A stretch of 64,000 nucleotides of DNA from Rhodococcus tukisamuensis NBRC 100609 (GCF_001894985.1 NZ_BCXG01000007.1:124001-188000); one strand, 5' to 3'. Shown: positions 27,942-36,314, numbered from the stretch's first letter. Program-made: numbers and translations. The notes: a model not told the origin generated them from the letters alone.

Positions 27942-29678
27942 ATGACTGCAGCTCCCGAGACAGCTCCCGAGACAGTCGGCGCGGACGCGAGCGCCGTGAC
28001 CGCAGCCGCGCCCGACCCCGCGTCCAGGATCCAGCGACTTCGAAACCGGTTGCGGCGACACGGAGGCCGCTTGCATCCCGTCGGGTTGGCGACGGCGCTG
28101 GTGTTCTTCACCTGGTCGATGAGCCCGTCACTGCTGCCGCGGGCCTGGTACCTCCAGGGCCTCGCGACCGGCATCTCGGTCGCGCTCGGCTACGGTCTCG
28201 GCTGCACGGCGGCCTGGCTGGTGCGATCCTGTGGCGTCACGGCGACGTGGTCCGCACGCACCCGCCGGATCGGCTGGTGGGTGCTCGGTCTCGCGGCGCT
28301 GGTCCTGGTCCCGGTATTCCTGGTGCTCGGCGCGCGCTGGCAGAACTACATACGTGATCTCGTCGCCGTCGAACCGACCAACGGGGCGAACGTACTGCTG
28401 GTGTTCCTGATCGCGGCGGCGGTCTGGTTCGTCCTGCTCGAGGCCGCGCGGGGCATCCGAGCCGGCACCCGAAGGCTGAGCGCGTTCGCGCGACGATTCG
28501 TGCCGCGCCCGGCCGCGAACGTCGCGGGCCTGGTGGTGGCGGTGACCCTCGGAGTGCTGATCGTCAACGGCGCGCTCTACAACGGCCTCATCGCGTTTGC
28601 CAACTGGAGCTTCTCCGGCGCGGACAACGACACCGCGGCGGGCGTGGTGGAGCCGACGGCGCCGGAGCGGAGCGGGTCGCCCGCGTCCGCGCAGGCCTGG
28701 GACACTCTGGGGCAGGAGGGCCGCACCTTCGTCGGACGCGGGCCCGATGCCGCGCAGATCGAGGCGGTGACCGGTCGCCCGGCACTCGAGCCCATCCGCG
28801 CCTATGCCGGCCGCGAGTCTGCTGACTCGGTGCCGGCCGTGGCCGATCTCGTGGTCGCGGAACTCGACCGCACCAAGGCGTGGGAGCGAAAGGTGTTGGC
28901 GGTCAACACCACCACCGGTCGCGGGTGGGTGAACCCGAGCGTCGCCTCCTCGTTGGAATACCTCGAGGGCGGTGACACGGCGATCGCGTCCATGCAGTAC
29001 TCGTTCCTGCCGAGCCCGCTGGCGTTCATTGCCGATCGTGAGACCCCACAGGTCGCGGGCCGGGCCCTGTTCAACGCGGTCTTCGCGCGCTGGATCGACC
29101 TGCCCGTCGAGTCGAGGCCGAAACTCGTCGTGTTCGGCGAGAGCCTCGGCTCATACGGCGGCCAGAACGCGTTCGCCGGCTACCAGGACATGGCCACCCG
29201 GGTGGACGGCGCGTTGTGGTCGGGGACCCCGAACTTCACCCCGCAATGGCGGGAGGTGACGGCCGACCGGGACGCCGGCTCCACCGAGATCCGCCCGGTG
29301 GTCGACGGCGGCAGGTCCGTCCGATTCGCAGCCGATCCCGCGGACCTCGACCTGGACGCCGAGTGGGGTCCGCGCCGGATCGTGTACTGGCAGCACGCCA
29401 GCGATCCGATCGTGTGGTGGTCGCCGTCGTTGCTGTTCAACGAGCCGGACTGGCTCACGGAACCGCGCGGTCGCGACGTGGACCCGAACATGGGGTGGTT
29501 GCCCCTGGTCACGTTCTGGCAGGTCACTCTCGACATGGTGTTCTCGGCCGACGTACCCGCCGGGCACGGTCACTCCTACGGCCCGGAGGCCGCGGACATG
29601 TGGGCGCGGATCCTGCCCGACCCCGGGCGGTCGCAGGCGGACACCGATCGGGTGCAGGCGGCGCTGACGGGCGAGTGA
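27942..29678 (+). CDS. membrane alpha/beta-hydrolase (DUF2319 family)
   Basis: The 578-residue protein has an N-terminal membrane part with four to five helices (about 45-210) and a C-terminal alpha/beta-hydrolase domain (about 250-570). The nucleophile elbow GESLGSYGG is clear, and a late DVPAGHGHSYG may carry the catalytic His. YWQHASDPIVWW fits the acid-bearing loop. This family is widespread in mycolic-acid bacteria and is probably a lipid esterase or lipase, but the substrate is unknown. It is the last gene before the accessory island. Confidence 0.85.
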   Translation: MTAAPETAPETVGADASAVTAAAPDPASRIQRLRNRLRRHGGRLHPVGLATALVFFTWSMSPSLLPRAWYLQGLATGISVALGYGLGCTAAWLVRSCGVTATWSARTRRIGWWVLGLAALVLVPVFLVLGARWQNYIRDLVAVEPTNGANVLLVFLIAAAVWFVLLEAARGIRAGTRRLSAFARRFVPRPAANVAGLVVAVTLGVLIVNGALYNGLIAFANWSFSGADNDTAAGVVEPTAPERSGSPASAQAWDTLGQEGRTFVGRGPDAAQIEAVTGRPALEPIRAYAGRESADSVPAVADLVVAELDRTKAWERKVLAVNTTTGRGWVNPSVASSLEYLEGGDTAIASMQYSFLPSPLAFIADRETPQVAGRALFNAVFARWIDLPVESRPKLVVFGESLGSYGGQNAFAGYQDMATRVDGALWSGTPNFTPQWREVTADRDAGSTEIRPVVDGGRSVRFAADPADLDLDAEWGPRRIVYWQHASDPIVWWSPSLLFNEPDWLTEPRGRDVDPNMGWLPLVTFWQVTLDMVFSADVPAGHGHSYGPEAADMWARILPDPGRSQADTDRVQAALTGE

Positions 29679-29865
29679 ACCGCCCGGGCTGATCGGGGTC
29701 GGGGCCGCCGCGCGGGCGGCGCCGATCTTCTCGAATATGAGGCGATCAGCACCATCTGGAAGGCGTAAGGCCGCGGTACTGCTGGCTGCTCGTGGTTGGG
29801 TGGCCTGGTTTCAACCGTCGCTTCTGGCCTGATCTTCGACCGTAGTTGGGGCCCGGTAGTAGCGG

Positions 29866-29952
29866 CGCAGCCTGGCGGAACTGACAGACGCGCCGGATTC
29901 AAAATCCGGTACCCGTGAGGGTGTGGGGGTTCGATTCCCCCGGCGGGCACCA
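29866..29952 (+). tRNA. tRNA-Leu (CAA) with disrupted 5' acceptor strand
   Basis: The D-arm, the anticodon arm (CCGGA-TTCAAAA-TCCGG, anticodon CAA), the long variable arm (ACCC-GTGA-GGGT), the T-arm (GGGGG-TTCGATT-CCCCC) and a genomic CCA end are all present. The 3' acceptor strand GGCGGGC needs GCCCGCC at the 5' end. The sequence there is CGCAGCC, with three mismatches. GCCCG does occur 15 nt earlier (29851-29855), directly joinable to the CC at 29871, as if 15 nt were inserted in the stem. The D-loop also has GA instead of the invariant GG (18-19). It may be a pseudo-tRNA or an altered integration site. Confidence 0.7.
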
Positions 29953-29985
29953 CACCGGCCGTATCCCCGCGACGGCGAACGCAAC

Positions 29986-30018
29986 CGGACCGGAGGCAGC
30001 GAGCGCCCGGGAGGGCCC
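29986..30018. repeat. dispersed 33-bp repeat, copy 1
   Basis: CGGACCGGAGGCAGCGAGCG followed by CCCGGGAGGGCCC recurs at 30903 with one added G. The first copy lies 34 nt after the tRNA. Confidence 0.7.
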
Positions 30019-30080
30019 TCAGCTGGACGCCGTCAGCGTGCCCGGGCCACAGTCCCTGGTCGGCGTCCGAGATGTCGGTG

Positions 30081-30115
30081 TGGGGCGCCCGCTCTGTGAC
30101 GGATCGGGCGCCCCA
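30081..30115. terminator. hairpin downstream of tRNA-Leu
   Basis: TGGGGCGCCCG pairs with CGGGCGCCCCA (11 bp) around a 13-nt loop. It may terminate the tRNA transcript. The rest of 29953-30301 shows no gene. Confidence 0.5.
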
Positions 30116-30301
30116 CCTTCACAACTCCCCACCTCGTCGCCGAGCGATCTCTGTGGGATGGCCCGAGTCCCCTCACCTCGTCAGACACCGTTCTCGAGCT
30201 GCGAGGTTCAGACGGCACGATCGCTGTCGTCGGTGTCGACGGCAGGTGAAGGCCAACCCCCAGACGGCAGGTGATAACTGACCCCCTTGGAGATGCTGAC
30301 C

Positions 30302-30523
30302 TCAGTCGAGACCATCGTCGAACTGTGCCCGTGCACCCTCGATGATCGCGGCGGGATCTTCACCGGTCGCCTGAGCGACCCGGTTGGCCAGATGCCAGAT
30401 CATCCCCAACATTTCTTCCACCATCCCGTAGACATCGCCGGGGTTGTCGATCGTCTTGACGAACTCCTCGAGGTCGAGAAACTGTCCATCACTACTCACC
30501 ATTTGCCTGAACGGACCAGCCAT
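30302..30523 (-). CDS. small hypothetical protein
   Basis: The 73-residue product is acidic and predicted mostly helical (EEFVKTIDNPGDVYGMVEEM, then LGMIWHLANRVAQATGED). ATG 30523 follows AGGGGGC at good spacing; two further ATGs upstream in frame lack such a site. I recognise no family. It is the first likely coding gene of the island after the tRNA and stands alone on its strand. Confidence 0.55.
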   Translation of the reverse strand: MAGPFRQMVSSDGQFLDLEEFVKTIDNPGDVYGMVEEMLGMIWHLANRVAQATGEDPAAIIEGARAQFDDGLD

Positions 30524-30902
30524 CGAAGCCCCCTGTCTCGAAGTTGTCGTCATTTCCCGCGGCACAGGCTATCGCGGTGGGATGGGCGGCCATGTTGCCG
30601 CGACCGCGGACTCGGCGACGGGTTCCCTGCCGTCCGCGAGCGTCCCCATCGGCGAACCGGACCGACACCGGTTCGGAGACCATTTGTCGCGGCGGGTGCT
30701 GTGCGGTGACGACGGCGTACACCGGAGCCGTGCCGGTTCCCGCCCTCGCCCCGTCCGTGTGCACCACGACGGTGCGGGTCAGCACACCAGATGCCGGCAG
30801 GGCGGCCGCGACCGCACACCAGGTTCTCGGTCTCCACCCCGACCCGGACGATGGCCGAACCCACCTGGCAGAAGTCCGGGATCTGTCCCAACGGCGGCGG
30901 AG

Positions 30903-30936
30903 CGGACCGGAGGCAGCGAGCGCCCGGGGAGGGCCC
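30903..30936. repeat. dispersed repeat, copy 2
   Basis: This is a 34-nt near-identical copy of the element at 29986, 0.9 kb away, in the same orientation. It sits next to the HTH remnant. Confidence 0.7.
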
Positions 30937-30944
30937 CATTGCCC

Positions 30945-31055
30945 CCGCGTTCTGACGGCCGAGACTCGGCCCCGCCGAACCCAGGTCCGTATAGTCTCCG
31001 GATTGACATCCGCTCGGCGGTCAAGCGCCGCTGGTCGGCGGCCGACGTCCTCCAC
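30945..31055 (-). pseudogene. MerR/resolvase-type HTH remnant
   Basis: About 37 codons read RRADVNPETIRTWVRRGRVS, the form of an HTH that begins MerR, terminase-small or transposon-linked proteins (TIRTWVRRGRL). The continuation runs into the dispersed repeat and loses any protein character. No ribosome binding site is seen. I treat it as a fragment; the rest of 30524-31239 has no other recognisable gene. Confidence 0.35.
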
Positions 31056-31239
31056 TCTGACGCCCTATGCCGGGAAGTCGTCCGGGTGTGTACTGGATGT
31101 GGTGGTCGTGGACAGTCGCAGGACGGCGATAGCTGACGACCTGCATTGCAGCCACGGCCAGATGCCAGCTGACTGCACAGAATCCGGGACGAACGCAGTC
31201 GAGCTGATCCCCACATCGAACGGACGATTAGAGGATGTC

Positions 31240-31953
31240 ATGGCGTTGCTGACCATCGGAGACACGGCACCGGACTTCTTTGCGCAGACCACCGAGGGGC
31301 CGATCCATTTCCACGACTGGATCGGCGACCGCTGGGCAGTACTGTTCTCACATCCCCGGGACTTCACTCCGGTATGCACCACAGAACTCGGCTATATGGC
31401 GAAGATCAAGCCTGAGTTCGACCGCCGTAATGTCAAGATCATCGGATTGTCTGTCGACCCGCTCGACAATCACACCCGGTGGGCCGACGACATTGCAGAA
31501 ACTCAGGGCGTGGCCCCCAACTATCCGTTGATCGCCGACACCGACTTTGCTGTATCGAAGGCATACGGGATGCTGCCTGCCGACACTGTTGGGGATCCGT
31601 GCGTACGTACTCCGGCCGAGAACGCCACGTTGCGCAACGTGTTCGTGATCGGTCCGGACAAGAAATTCAAACTGGTGTTGGTCTACCCGATGACCACGGG
31701 TCGCAACTTCGACGAGGTACTGCGGGTGATCGACTCGCTGCAGTTGACAGCTCTCCATGGCCTTGCCACCCCGGCCCAGTGGCGGCAGGGCGATGACGTG
31801 ATCATCGCAGGCTCGGTCACCGATGAGGAAGCCCGCAGGATCTATCCCGATGGCTGGCGAGCACCACGCCCGTACCTTCGCATCGTCGCAAGCCCGCCGT
31901 CGACCAGCATGTCCGGTCAGGCGGATCAGCACGAAGCGGCGGCACAACGATGA
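31240..31953 (+). CDS. 1-Cys peroxiredoxin (Prx6/AhpC-TSA family)
   Basis: The 237-residue protein is a Prx6-type peroxiredoxin that reduces hydrogen peroxide and alkyl hydroperoxides. The peroxidatic Cys lies in DFTPVCTTELG (about residue 47), and the C-terminal dimerisation domain (PAQWRQGDDVIIAGSVTDEE) is complete. A final Ser/Gln-rich tail of about 20 residues is extra. ATG 31240 follows AGAGG by five nt. The stop overlaps the start of the flavoprotein gene, so both are made together; the flavoprotein could supply electrons, which is inference. It lies in the island between the HTH and hydrolase remnants. Confidence 0.9.
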   Translation: MALLTIGDTAPDFFAQTTEGPIHFHDWIGDRWAVLFSHPRDFTPVCTTELGYMAKIKPEFDRRNVKIIGLSVDPLDNHTRWADDIAETQGVAPNYPLIADTDFAVSKAYGMLPADTVGDPCVRTPAENATLRNVFVIGPDKKFKLVLVYPMTTGRNFDEVLRVIDSLQLTALHGLATPAQWRQGDDVIIAGSVTDEEARRIYPDGWRAPRPYLRIVASPPSTSMSGQADQHEAAAQR

Positions 31954-33086
31954 CTCACATACTGATCTTGGGTGCGGGGTTCGGCGGCCTCGAGACAGCC
32001 ACCCGCCTGTCCGAAACGCTCGCCGAGGACGCCGAGTTGACGCTGATCGACAGCAGCGACGCGTTCGCCTTCGGCTTCTCCAAACTAGATGTGCTGCTGG
32101 GTAGACACACCACCGAGGAAGTGCGACTGCCCTACACAGGACTCGGGATATCCGGCGTCGAATTCCGACAGGAGACGATCACCGAGATCGACCCAGAACA
32201 TCGTCGAGTCCGCACAAACCACGGCTCCTACCAGGCAGATTTCCTGGTCGTCGCCCTCGGCGCGGAGTACGACCCCGCGGCCACTCCTGGGTTCACCGAG
32301 CGCGGCTACGACTACTACACCCTCGCCGGCGCCGAGAGGCTCCGCGATGCGCTGCCCACGTTCGACGGCGGCAACGTCGTCATCAGTGTGCTCGGTGAGC
32401 CCTACAAGTGTCCACCGGCGCCCTTCGAAGCAGCCTTCCTGCTCGAGGACTACTTCACAGGTCGCGGCCTGCGCGACAGTGTGACGATCACCGTGGCCGG
32501 GTACATGGGTGCCCCGGTGCCGGTCGCGAAAGAGGTGTCCGAGCCCCTGCTCGCACACCTGACCGCGCGTGGAATCACCTTCGTCCCCAAGCGAACGGTG
32601 TGCCGGGTAGGCGACACGGGGATCGGCGCGGACTTCGCCGAGGGCGGCGGCATCCCGTACGACCTGTTCATCGGGATCCCGATCCATCGGGTACCGGCGG
32701 TGGTTGCCGCGTCCGGACTCGCGCCTGACGGCTGGATTCCGGTGGAGAAAACGAACTTGGCAACCCGGTTCGACGGCGTGTACGCGATCGGAGACGTCGC
32801 TGCTGCCTACACCGCGAAGGCGGGGGTGTTCGCCGAGCGTGCCGCACGGGTGGTCGCCGACGACATCACCGCCCGTCTTCGTGGAACGCCTCCACCGCCA
32901 CCGTATGACGGCGCCGGCGAGTGCTTCATCGAGTTCGGCCGTGGCGAGGTTGGCAAGGTGCACGCCAACTTCCTCAGCGGACCGCAACCGACCGGCGTGC
33001 TCCTCGGCCCGAGCACAGAGCTGGCCGCCGAGAAAGTCGAATTCGCTCGCAGCAGGCGCAGTCGCTGGTTCCGTGGCTGCGATTGA
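31950..33086 (+). CDS. FAD-dependent oxidoreductase, sulfide:quinone reductase-like
   Basis: The 378-residue flavoprotein has an N-terminal FAD motif (LILGAGFGGLETA), the central YKCPPAPFEAAFLLEDYF segment of the SQR/flavocytochrome c sulfide dehydrogenase group with its Cys, and the C-terminal FAD-binding VYAIGDVAAAYTAKAGVFAE. SQR proper needs a second Cys pair; the other Cys here (KRTVCRVG, GECFIEFG) may or may not fill that role. Its ATG overlaps the peroxiredoxin stop codon (ATGA). It may oxidise sulfide or persulfide, or serve the peroxiredoxin. Confidence 0.85.
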   Translation: MTHILILGAGFGGLETATRLSETLAEDAELTLIDSSDAFAFGFSKLDVLLGRHTTEEVRLPYTGLGISGVEFRQETITEIDPEHRRVRTNHGSYQADFLVVALGAEYDPAATPGFTERGYDYYTLAGAERLRDALPTFDGGNVVISVLGEPYKCPPAPFEAAFLLEDYFTGRGLRDSVTITVAGYMGAPVPVAKEVSEPLLAHLTARGITFVPKRTVCRVGDTGIGADFAEGGGIPYDLFIGIPIHRVPAVVAASGLAPDGWIPVEKTNLATRFDGVYAIGDVAAAYTAKAGVFAERAARVVADDITARLRGTPPPPPYDGAGECFIEFGRGEVGKVHANFLSGPQPTGVLLGPSTELAAEKVEFARSRRSRWFRGCD

Positions 33087-33152
33087 ACCTTGCCCGTCCA
33101 CCAGGACCGGGTTGCGCCGAACGGCTCTGTGTGAGGTTCCGTAGTAATTGCC

Positions 33153-33181
33153 GAAAATCCAACGAAGTTCGGTATTTTCGA
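33153..33181 (+). promoter_or_regulatory. operator-like inverted repeat
   Basis: CGAAAAT and ATTTTCG are separated by 15 nt, in an AT-richer patch about 60 nt before the hydrolase start. It could bind a dimeric regulator; no matching regulator is adjacent. Confidence 0.3.
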
Positions 33182-33240
33182 CGAAGTCTCACTCTGCAGA
33201 TCAGCTTTTAATTGATTGCTGCTGCTACGGAGGGTAGATC

Positions 33241-34034
33241 GTGCCGAAACTCGAACTGATTCATCGCAAACCAGTCGGGACTCCGAACGGCCCTCCGATT
33301 CTGCTCGTGCACGGCGCTTGGGTTGGCGCTTGGTGCTGGGAGTACGGGTTCATCGACAAGCTGACCGAACTCGGCTGGGAAGTGTATGCACTGAGCCTGC
33401 GCGGTCACGGCAAGAGCGAGGGCAGGACAAACTCCGCTGGGCGAGCATCAGGAACTACGTTGACGACGTCCGCTCTGTCGTAGATTCACTGCCCACGCCG
33501 CCGCTGATTGTCGGCCACTCGATGGGCGGGTTTGTCCTTCAACGGTATTTGACGAAAGGACACCCCGCGGCGGCCGCCGTATTGCTCGCTCCGGTGCCAG
33601 CGGCGGGGGCTCGCGGGTTCACAGTGCGTTTGATTCGCCGCCATCCGCTGTTGTGGCTTCGCAGTCATCTCATGCTGAGCCTGATGCCGATCATGGAGAA
33701 GCCGGAGTACCTCCGTGAGTGGGCTCTCGGGCCCGACACGACCGAAGAGCGAGTGCGCGAAATGCACAGTCACCTTCAAGACGATTCGTATCCCGCCGCT
33801 ATCGAGATGACCTTCGCGCTGCCGCCTCGACGCAAGAACATCCCCGCCATCCCGATGACGGTCATTGCCGGTGAGAATGATGCGATCTTCACGGTCAGGG
33901 AAGCACAAAGAACTGCCAGGAGGTTCGGCGTCACCGCTAACGTTGTTCCTGGCATGCCGCATGAGCCGCTCGAACCGCATTGGCGTGATGAAGTAGCCGA
34001 CCGGGTCGACAAGTTCGCACGTTCGATAACCTGA
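33241..34034 (+). pseudogene. alpha/beta hydrolase gene with one frameshift
   Basis: The gene starts at GTG 33241 after GGAGGG. The first frame reads LLVHGAWVGAWCWEYG (oxyanion HG) to SLRGHGKSEG, and the second frame continues QDKLRWASIRNYVDDVRSVV with the nucleophile elbow GHSMGGFV and a late PHEPLEPHW that could carry the catalytic His. One lost base near 33420-33424 (GAGGGCAGG) separates the halves. Apart from that the 264-residue enzyme would be whole. A recent mutation or a sequencing error would both explain it. It is in the family of haloperoxidase/lipase-like hydrolases. Confidence 0.75.
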
Positions 34035-34418
34035 CTCGCTCAGGGTCAGCCCCTGCGTTCGCGTTCCAGCTCGCCATTGGTGAACACCCCTCCATCCACA
34101 ACAGGGCCGGCCTGGTGCACGTGCCGCCTTGTCGAGTTGTGGCCCTTGGCCTTGCGAGATCGGGAGGCAAGCCGGGCGGTCGCCCCGCAGGCGTCACCTG
34201 TTGCTGACATCACCGACTGCGCAAGCGGCCTCAGATCGCAACTCGACATGCTGGCTCGCCCGCCGCCAGGTGGGTCCGCCGACGGTTGACATGGCAAACT
34301 GGCGATGTCAACCGTTCTCGGCCCGCATGTCGGAGATATCTGGCCTCACCATGCGTCGGCGTGTCGAGTTGCGAACAGGGCTTGGCCGGACGCCGCCACC
34401 AACCGCGGACGTCCTACT
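34035..34418. other. gene-poor spacer
   Basis: A minus-strand frame (34046-34249, ending in VVDGGVFTNGELERERRG) has some protein-like character but no ribosome binding site, so I do not call it. Nothing else is visible. Confidence 0.35.
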
Positions 34419-34826
34419 TCATGCCCGGGTCTCGCCTTCCCGCCACACTTCGAAGGTCCAGGACTTGTCGAAGAAGACCATGATCTTCCCGAAGTTGTCC
34501 CCGCGTATCACCGACTTGCTGGCTTGCACCCATAAGGTTTCGCCATCCTTGCGTAGCAACTTGCGGGCCGAGGCGGAAACGGAGTCGACGGCGCCGGACA
34601 TCAGTGCGTCGGTCTCTCTGTCTCGTTCGACATGGTCGTCGGGATGGACCAGATCGCGAGCGTCGAGCCGGAGAATCTCGGTCAGGCTGTAGCCCAGCAG
34701 GTGGGCGCACGCTTGATTGGCTTCGAGCAATCGGGAGTTCTGGTCGTGGACCATCATCGCGATCGGATTCCGCGACAACAGATGTCGGTACTCCTCGGGG
34801 CTCAAACCTCGACTCGGACCGGTCAT
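34419..34826 (-). CDS. single PAS-domain protein
   Basis: The 135-residue protein is almost only a PAS sensor domain (RNPIAMMVHDQNSRLLEANQ, AHLLGYSLTEILRLDARDLV, and RKDGETLWVQASKSVI). It has no output domain, so it would act by protein contact. ATG 34826 overlaps the stop codon of a 23-codon ORF (ATGA). A second start (ATG 34859, 11 residues longer) is possible but lacks a Shine-Dalgarno. Stand-alone PAS proteins in actinobacteria often regulate kinases or sigma-factor pathways; the partner here is unknown. Confidence 0.75.
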   Translation of the reverse strand: MTGPSRGLSPEEYRHLLSRNPIAMMVHDQNSRLLEANQACAHLLGYSLTEILRLDARDLVHPDDHVERDRETDALMSGAVDSVSASARKLLRKDGETLWVQASKSVIRGDNFGKIMVFFDKSWTFEVWREGETRA

Positions 34827-34894
34827 CGGGTCAACCGGTAGCGCAGGCTCTTGAGCCATTCGAGGAGGGTCAGTCGCCTACGCTTCTCGGTCAT
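34823..34894 (-). CDS. 23-residue basic peptide coupled to PAS gene
   Basis: ATG 34894 lies after a GAGGGAG Shine-Dalgarno. The 23 codons encode MTEKRRRLTLLEWLKSLRYR then LTR, a basic and likely amphipathic helix, and end with a TGA that overlaps the PAS-protein ATG. It provides the only good ribosome binding site for the PAS gene, so a coupling leader is the simplest role. A true peptide product is also possible. Confidence 0.5.
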   Translation of the reverse strand: MTEKRRRLTLLEWLKSLRYRLTR

Positions 34895-35079
34895 CGGGGC
34901 TCCCTCATGTAGTGGGTAAGCGCGCGGGCCCGACGAACCACGCACCACCTGCAGGATCCGATTCGACCACACATTTCCCGACGCGTCCCGCAAACCGCCG
35001 CGCGTCGGCCAAGGGTGGCGCGGCGAACGGCGTTTCCAGTCGGTGAGCTTGTCGCCGCACACTCTGCGCTGGTGATATG

Positions 35080-35565
35080 TCACGTGGCGGGCATGGATGC
35101 TTTGGTGTGGGCGAGGCGGTAGCTGTCGGTGCCGGTTTCGATGATGGTGCCGCCGACGGTGACGCGGTCGGCGATCGCCGCGCAGAGGCGCGGGTCGGTG
35201 AAGGTCTTCGTCCAGCCGGAGAACGACGCGTTCGACGCGATGGCGACGGAGTTCTTCTCCTCCCGCTCGGCGAGCACCTGGAACAGCAGTTCGGCGCCGC
35301 GTTTGTCGAGTTCCATGTAGCCGAGTTCGTCGATACACAGCAGGTTGACCCGGCCGTAGCGGGCGATGGTCTTGGCCAGTTGCTTCTCGTCGGCGGCCTC
35401 GACCAGCTCGTTGACCAGTTTCGTGGCCGGGGTGTACCGGACTCGGAACCCGGCTTCCGCTGCCGCGGTGCCGAGGCCGATGAGCAGATGCGATTTGCCG
35501 GCGCCGGAATCGCCGATCAGGCACAAGGGTTGGCCGGTGCGCACCCAGTGGCAGCCGGCGAGGGC
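35080..35565 (-). pseudogene. IS21-family IstB remnant (5' truncated)
   Basis: The frame reads LAGCHWVRTGQPLCLIGDSG and continues with AGKSHLLIGLGTAAAEAGF (Walker A GDSGAGKS), LLCIDELGYMEL (Walker B) and IASNASFSGWTKTF to the end TGTDSYRLAHTKA. It is the AAA+ helper ATPase of IS21 elements. The N-terminal 80-odd residues of a normal IstB are missing: homology stops where the istA fragment on the opposite strand begins. The nearest start (GTG or ATG near 35544) would give a 154-residue protein that lacks the DNA-binding part. Confidence 0.8.
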
Positions 35566-35850
35566 AGGCGCACGGGTCGAGGCCGCGTTCGGGCTGCAGG
35601 ATCACCCGCCGGGCGCGGAGGCTGAGGTCGACTTCGGGGATGTGTGGGTCAACCTCGCCGGGACGATGACAAGATGTTTCCTGTTCACCCTCAGGCTGTC
35701 CTGCTCCGGCAAGGCGATCCACCGCGGTTCGCCTCACAAGGCCAGAAGGCGTTCATCGAGGGGCACGTCGTCGCGTTCAACGTCATCGGTGGGGTGCCGT
35801 TCGGAAGATCCGCTACGACAACTTCCGTTCAGCGGTCTCGCGGCCGCGGA
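35566..35850 (+). pseudogene. IS21-family IstA transposase remnant
   Basis: Three frames are needed to read the integrase core: GAEAEVDFGDVWVNLAGTMT then FLFTLRLSCSGKAIHR, next FASQGQKAFIEGHVVAFNVI then GGVPFG, and last KIRYDNFRSAVSR. The AEVDFG Asp and RYDN Asp are active-site residues of the IS21 DDE domain. Both termini are missing. It runs opposite to istB, although intact IS21 elements carry istA and istB in the same direction, so the locus is rearranged. Confidence 0.75.
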
Positions 35851-36101
35851 CGAGACCGACGATGCCCACCAGATCGACGGGCGGATCCGCACCGCCGGTC
35901 GAGGATTTCGAGTCCAGCCTGTGGCTCACACCCCGGGTGGACCGGATCGTGCGGTGGCACAGCTGTGTCGGTGCGGCCGACGCGCGACGGGGGTCAGCCG
36001 TTTCACGGGGTGCGATATCGCCCCACATGCCTCTGATCAACAGAGGTCGCTGATCGAGTGACCGTCAAGGCCTCGAGCTCGGTACGTTGCCGCTACGCGG
36101 T

Positions 36102-36314
36102 TCAGGCCCGGTACATCCGGCGGATCAGCTTGACTGCCCGGTCGGTGTAGGGCGGGTAGGTAAACCGGGGGTCGGGCTTGAACTGCTTGAGCAGCACTGC
36201 CTTTCGGTGGCTGAAGGTCCCGAATCCCGACCTGCCGTTGTATGTGCGCATCCCGCTGGCCCCGTTGCCGAACGGCAGCTGGGGCGCCATGTAGTCGAGC
36301 CCACCCGTCGGCGT
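36102..36314 (-). pseudogene. aldehyde dehydrogenase 3' fragment
   Basis: The last 70 residues resemble the C-terminus of ALDH3/coniferyl-aldehyde dehydrogenases: MAPQLPFGNGASGMRTYNGR, then SGFGTFSHRKAVL and PPYTDRAVKLIRRM. The catalytic Cys and NAD-binding domains are absent, and upstream codons have no likeness to ALDH. It is a stub left by deletion or recombination. The stretch between the istA remnant and this stub (35851-36101) shows no gene. Confidence 0.7.

Noticed and set aside
34046-34249. 67-codon minus-strand frame ending NGELERERRG
   Set aside because: Protein-like in parts, but it has no ribosome binding site and no known family.
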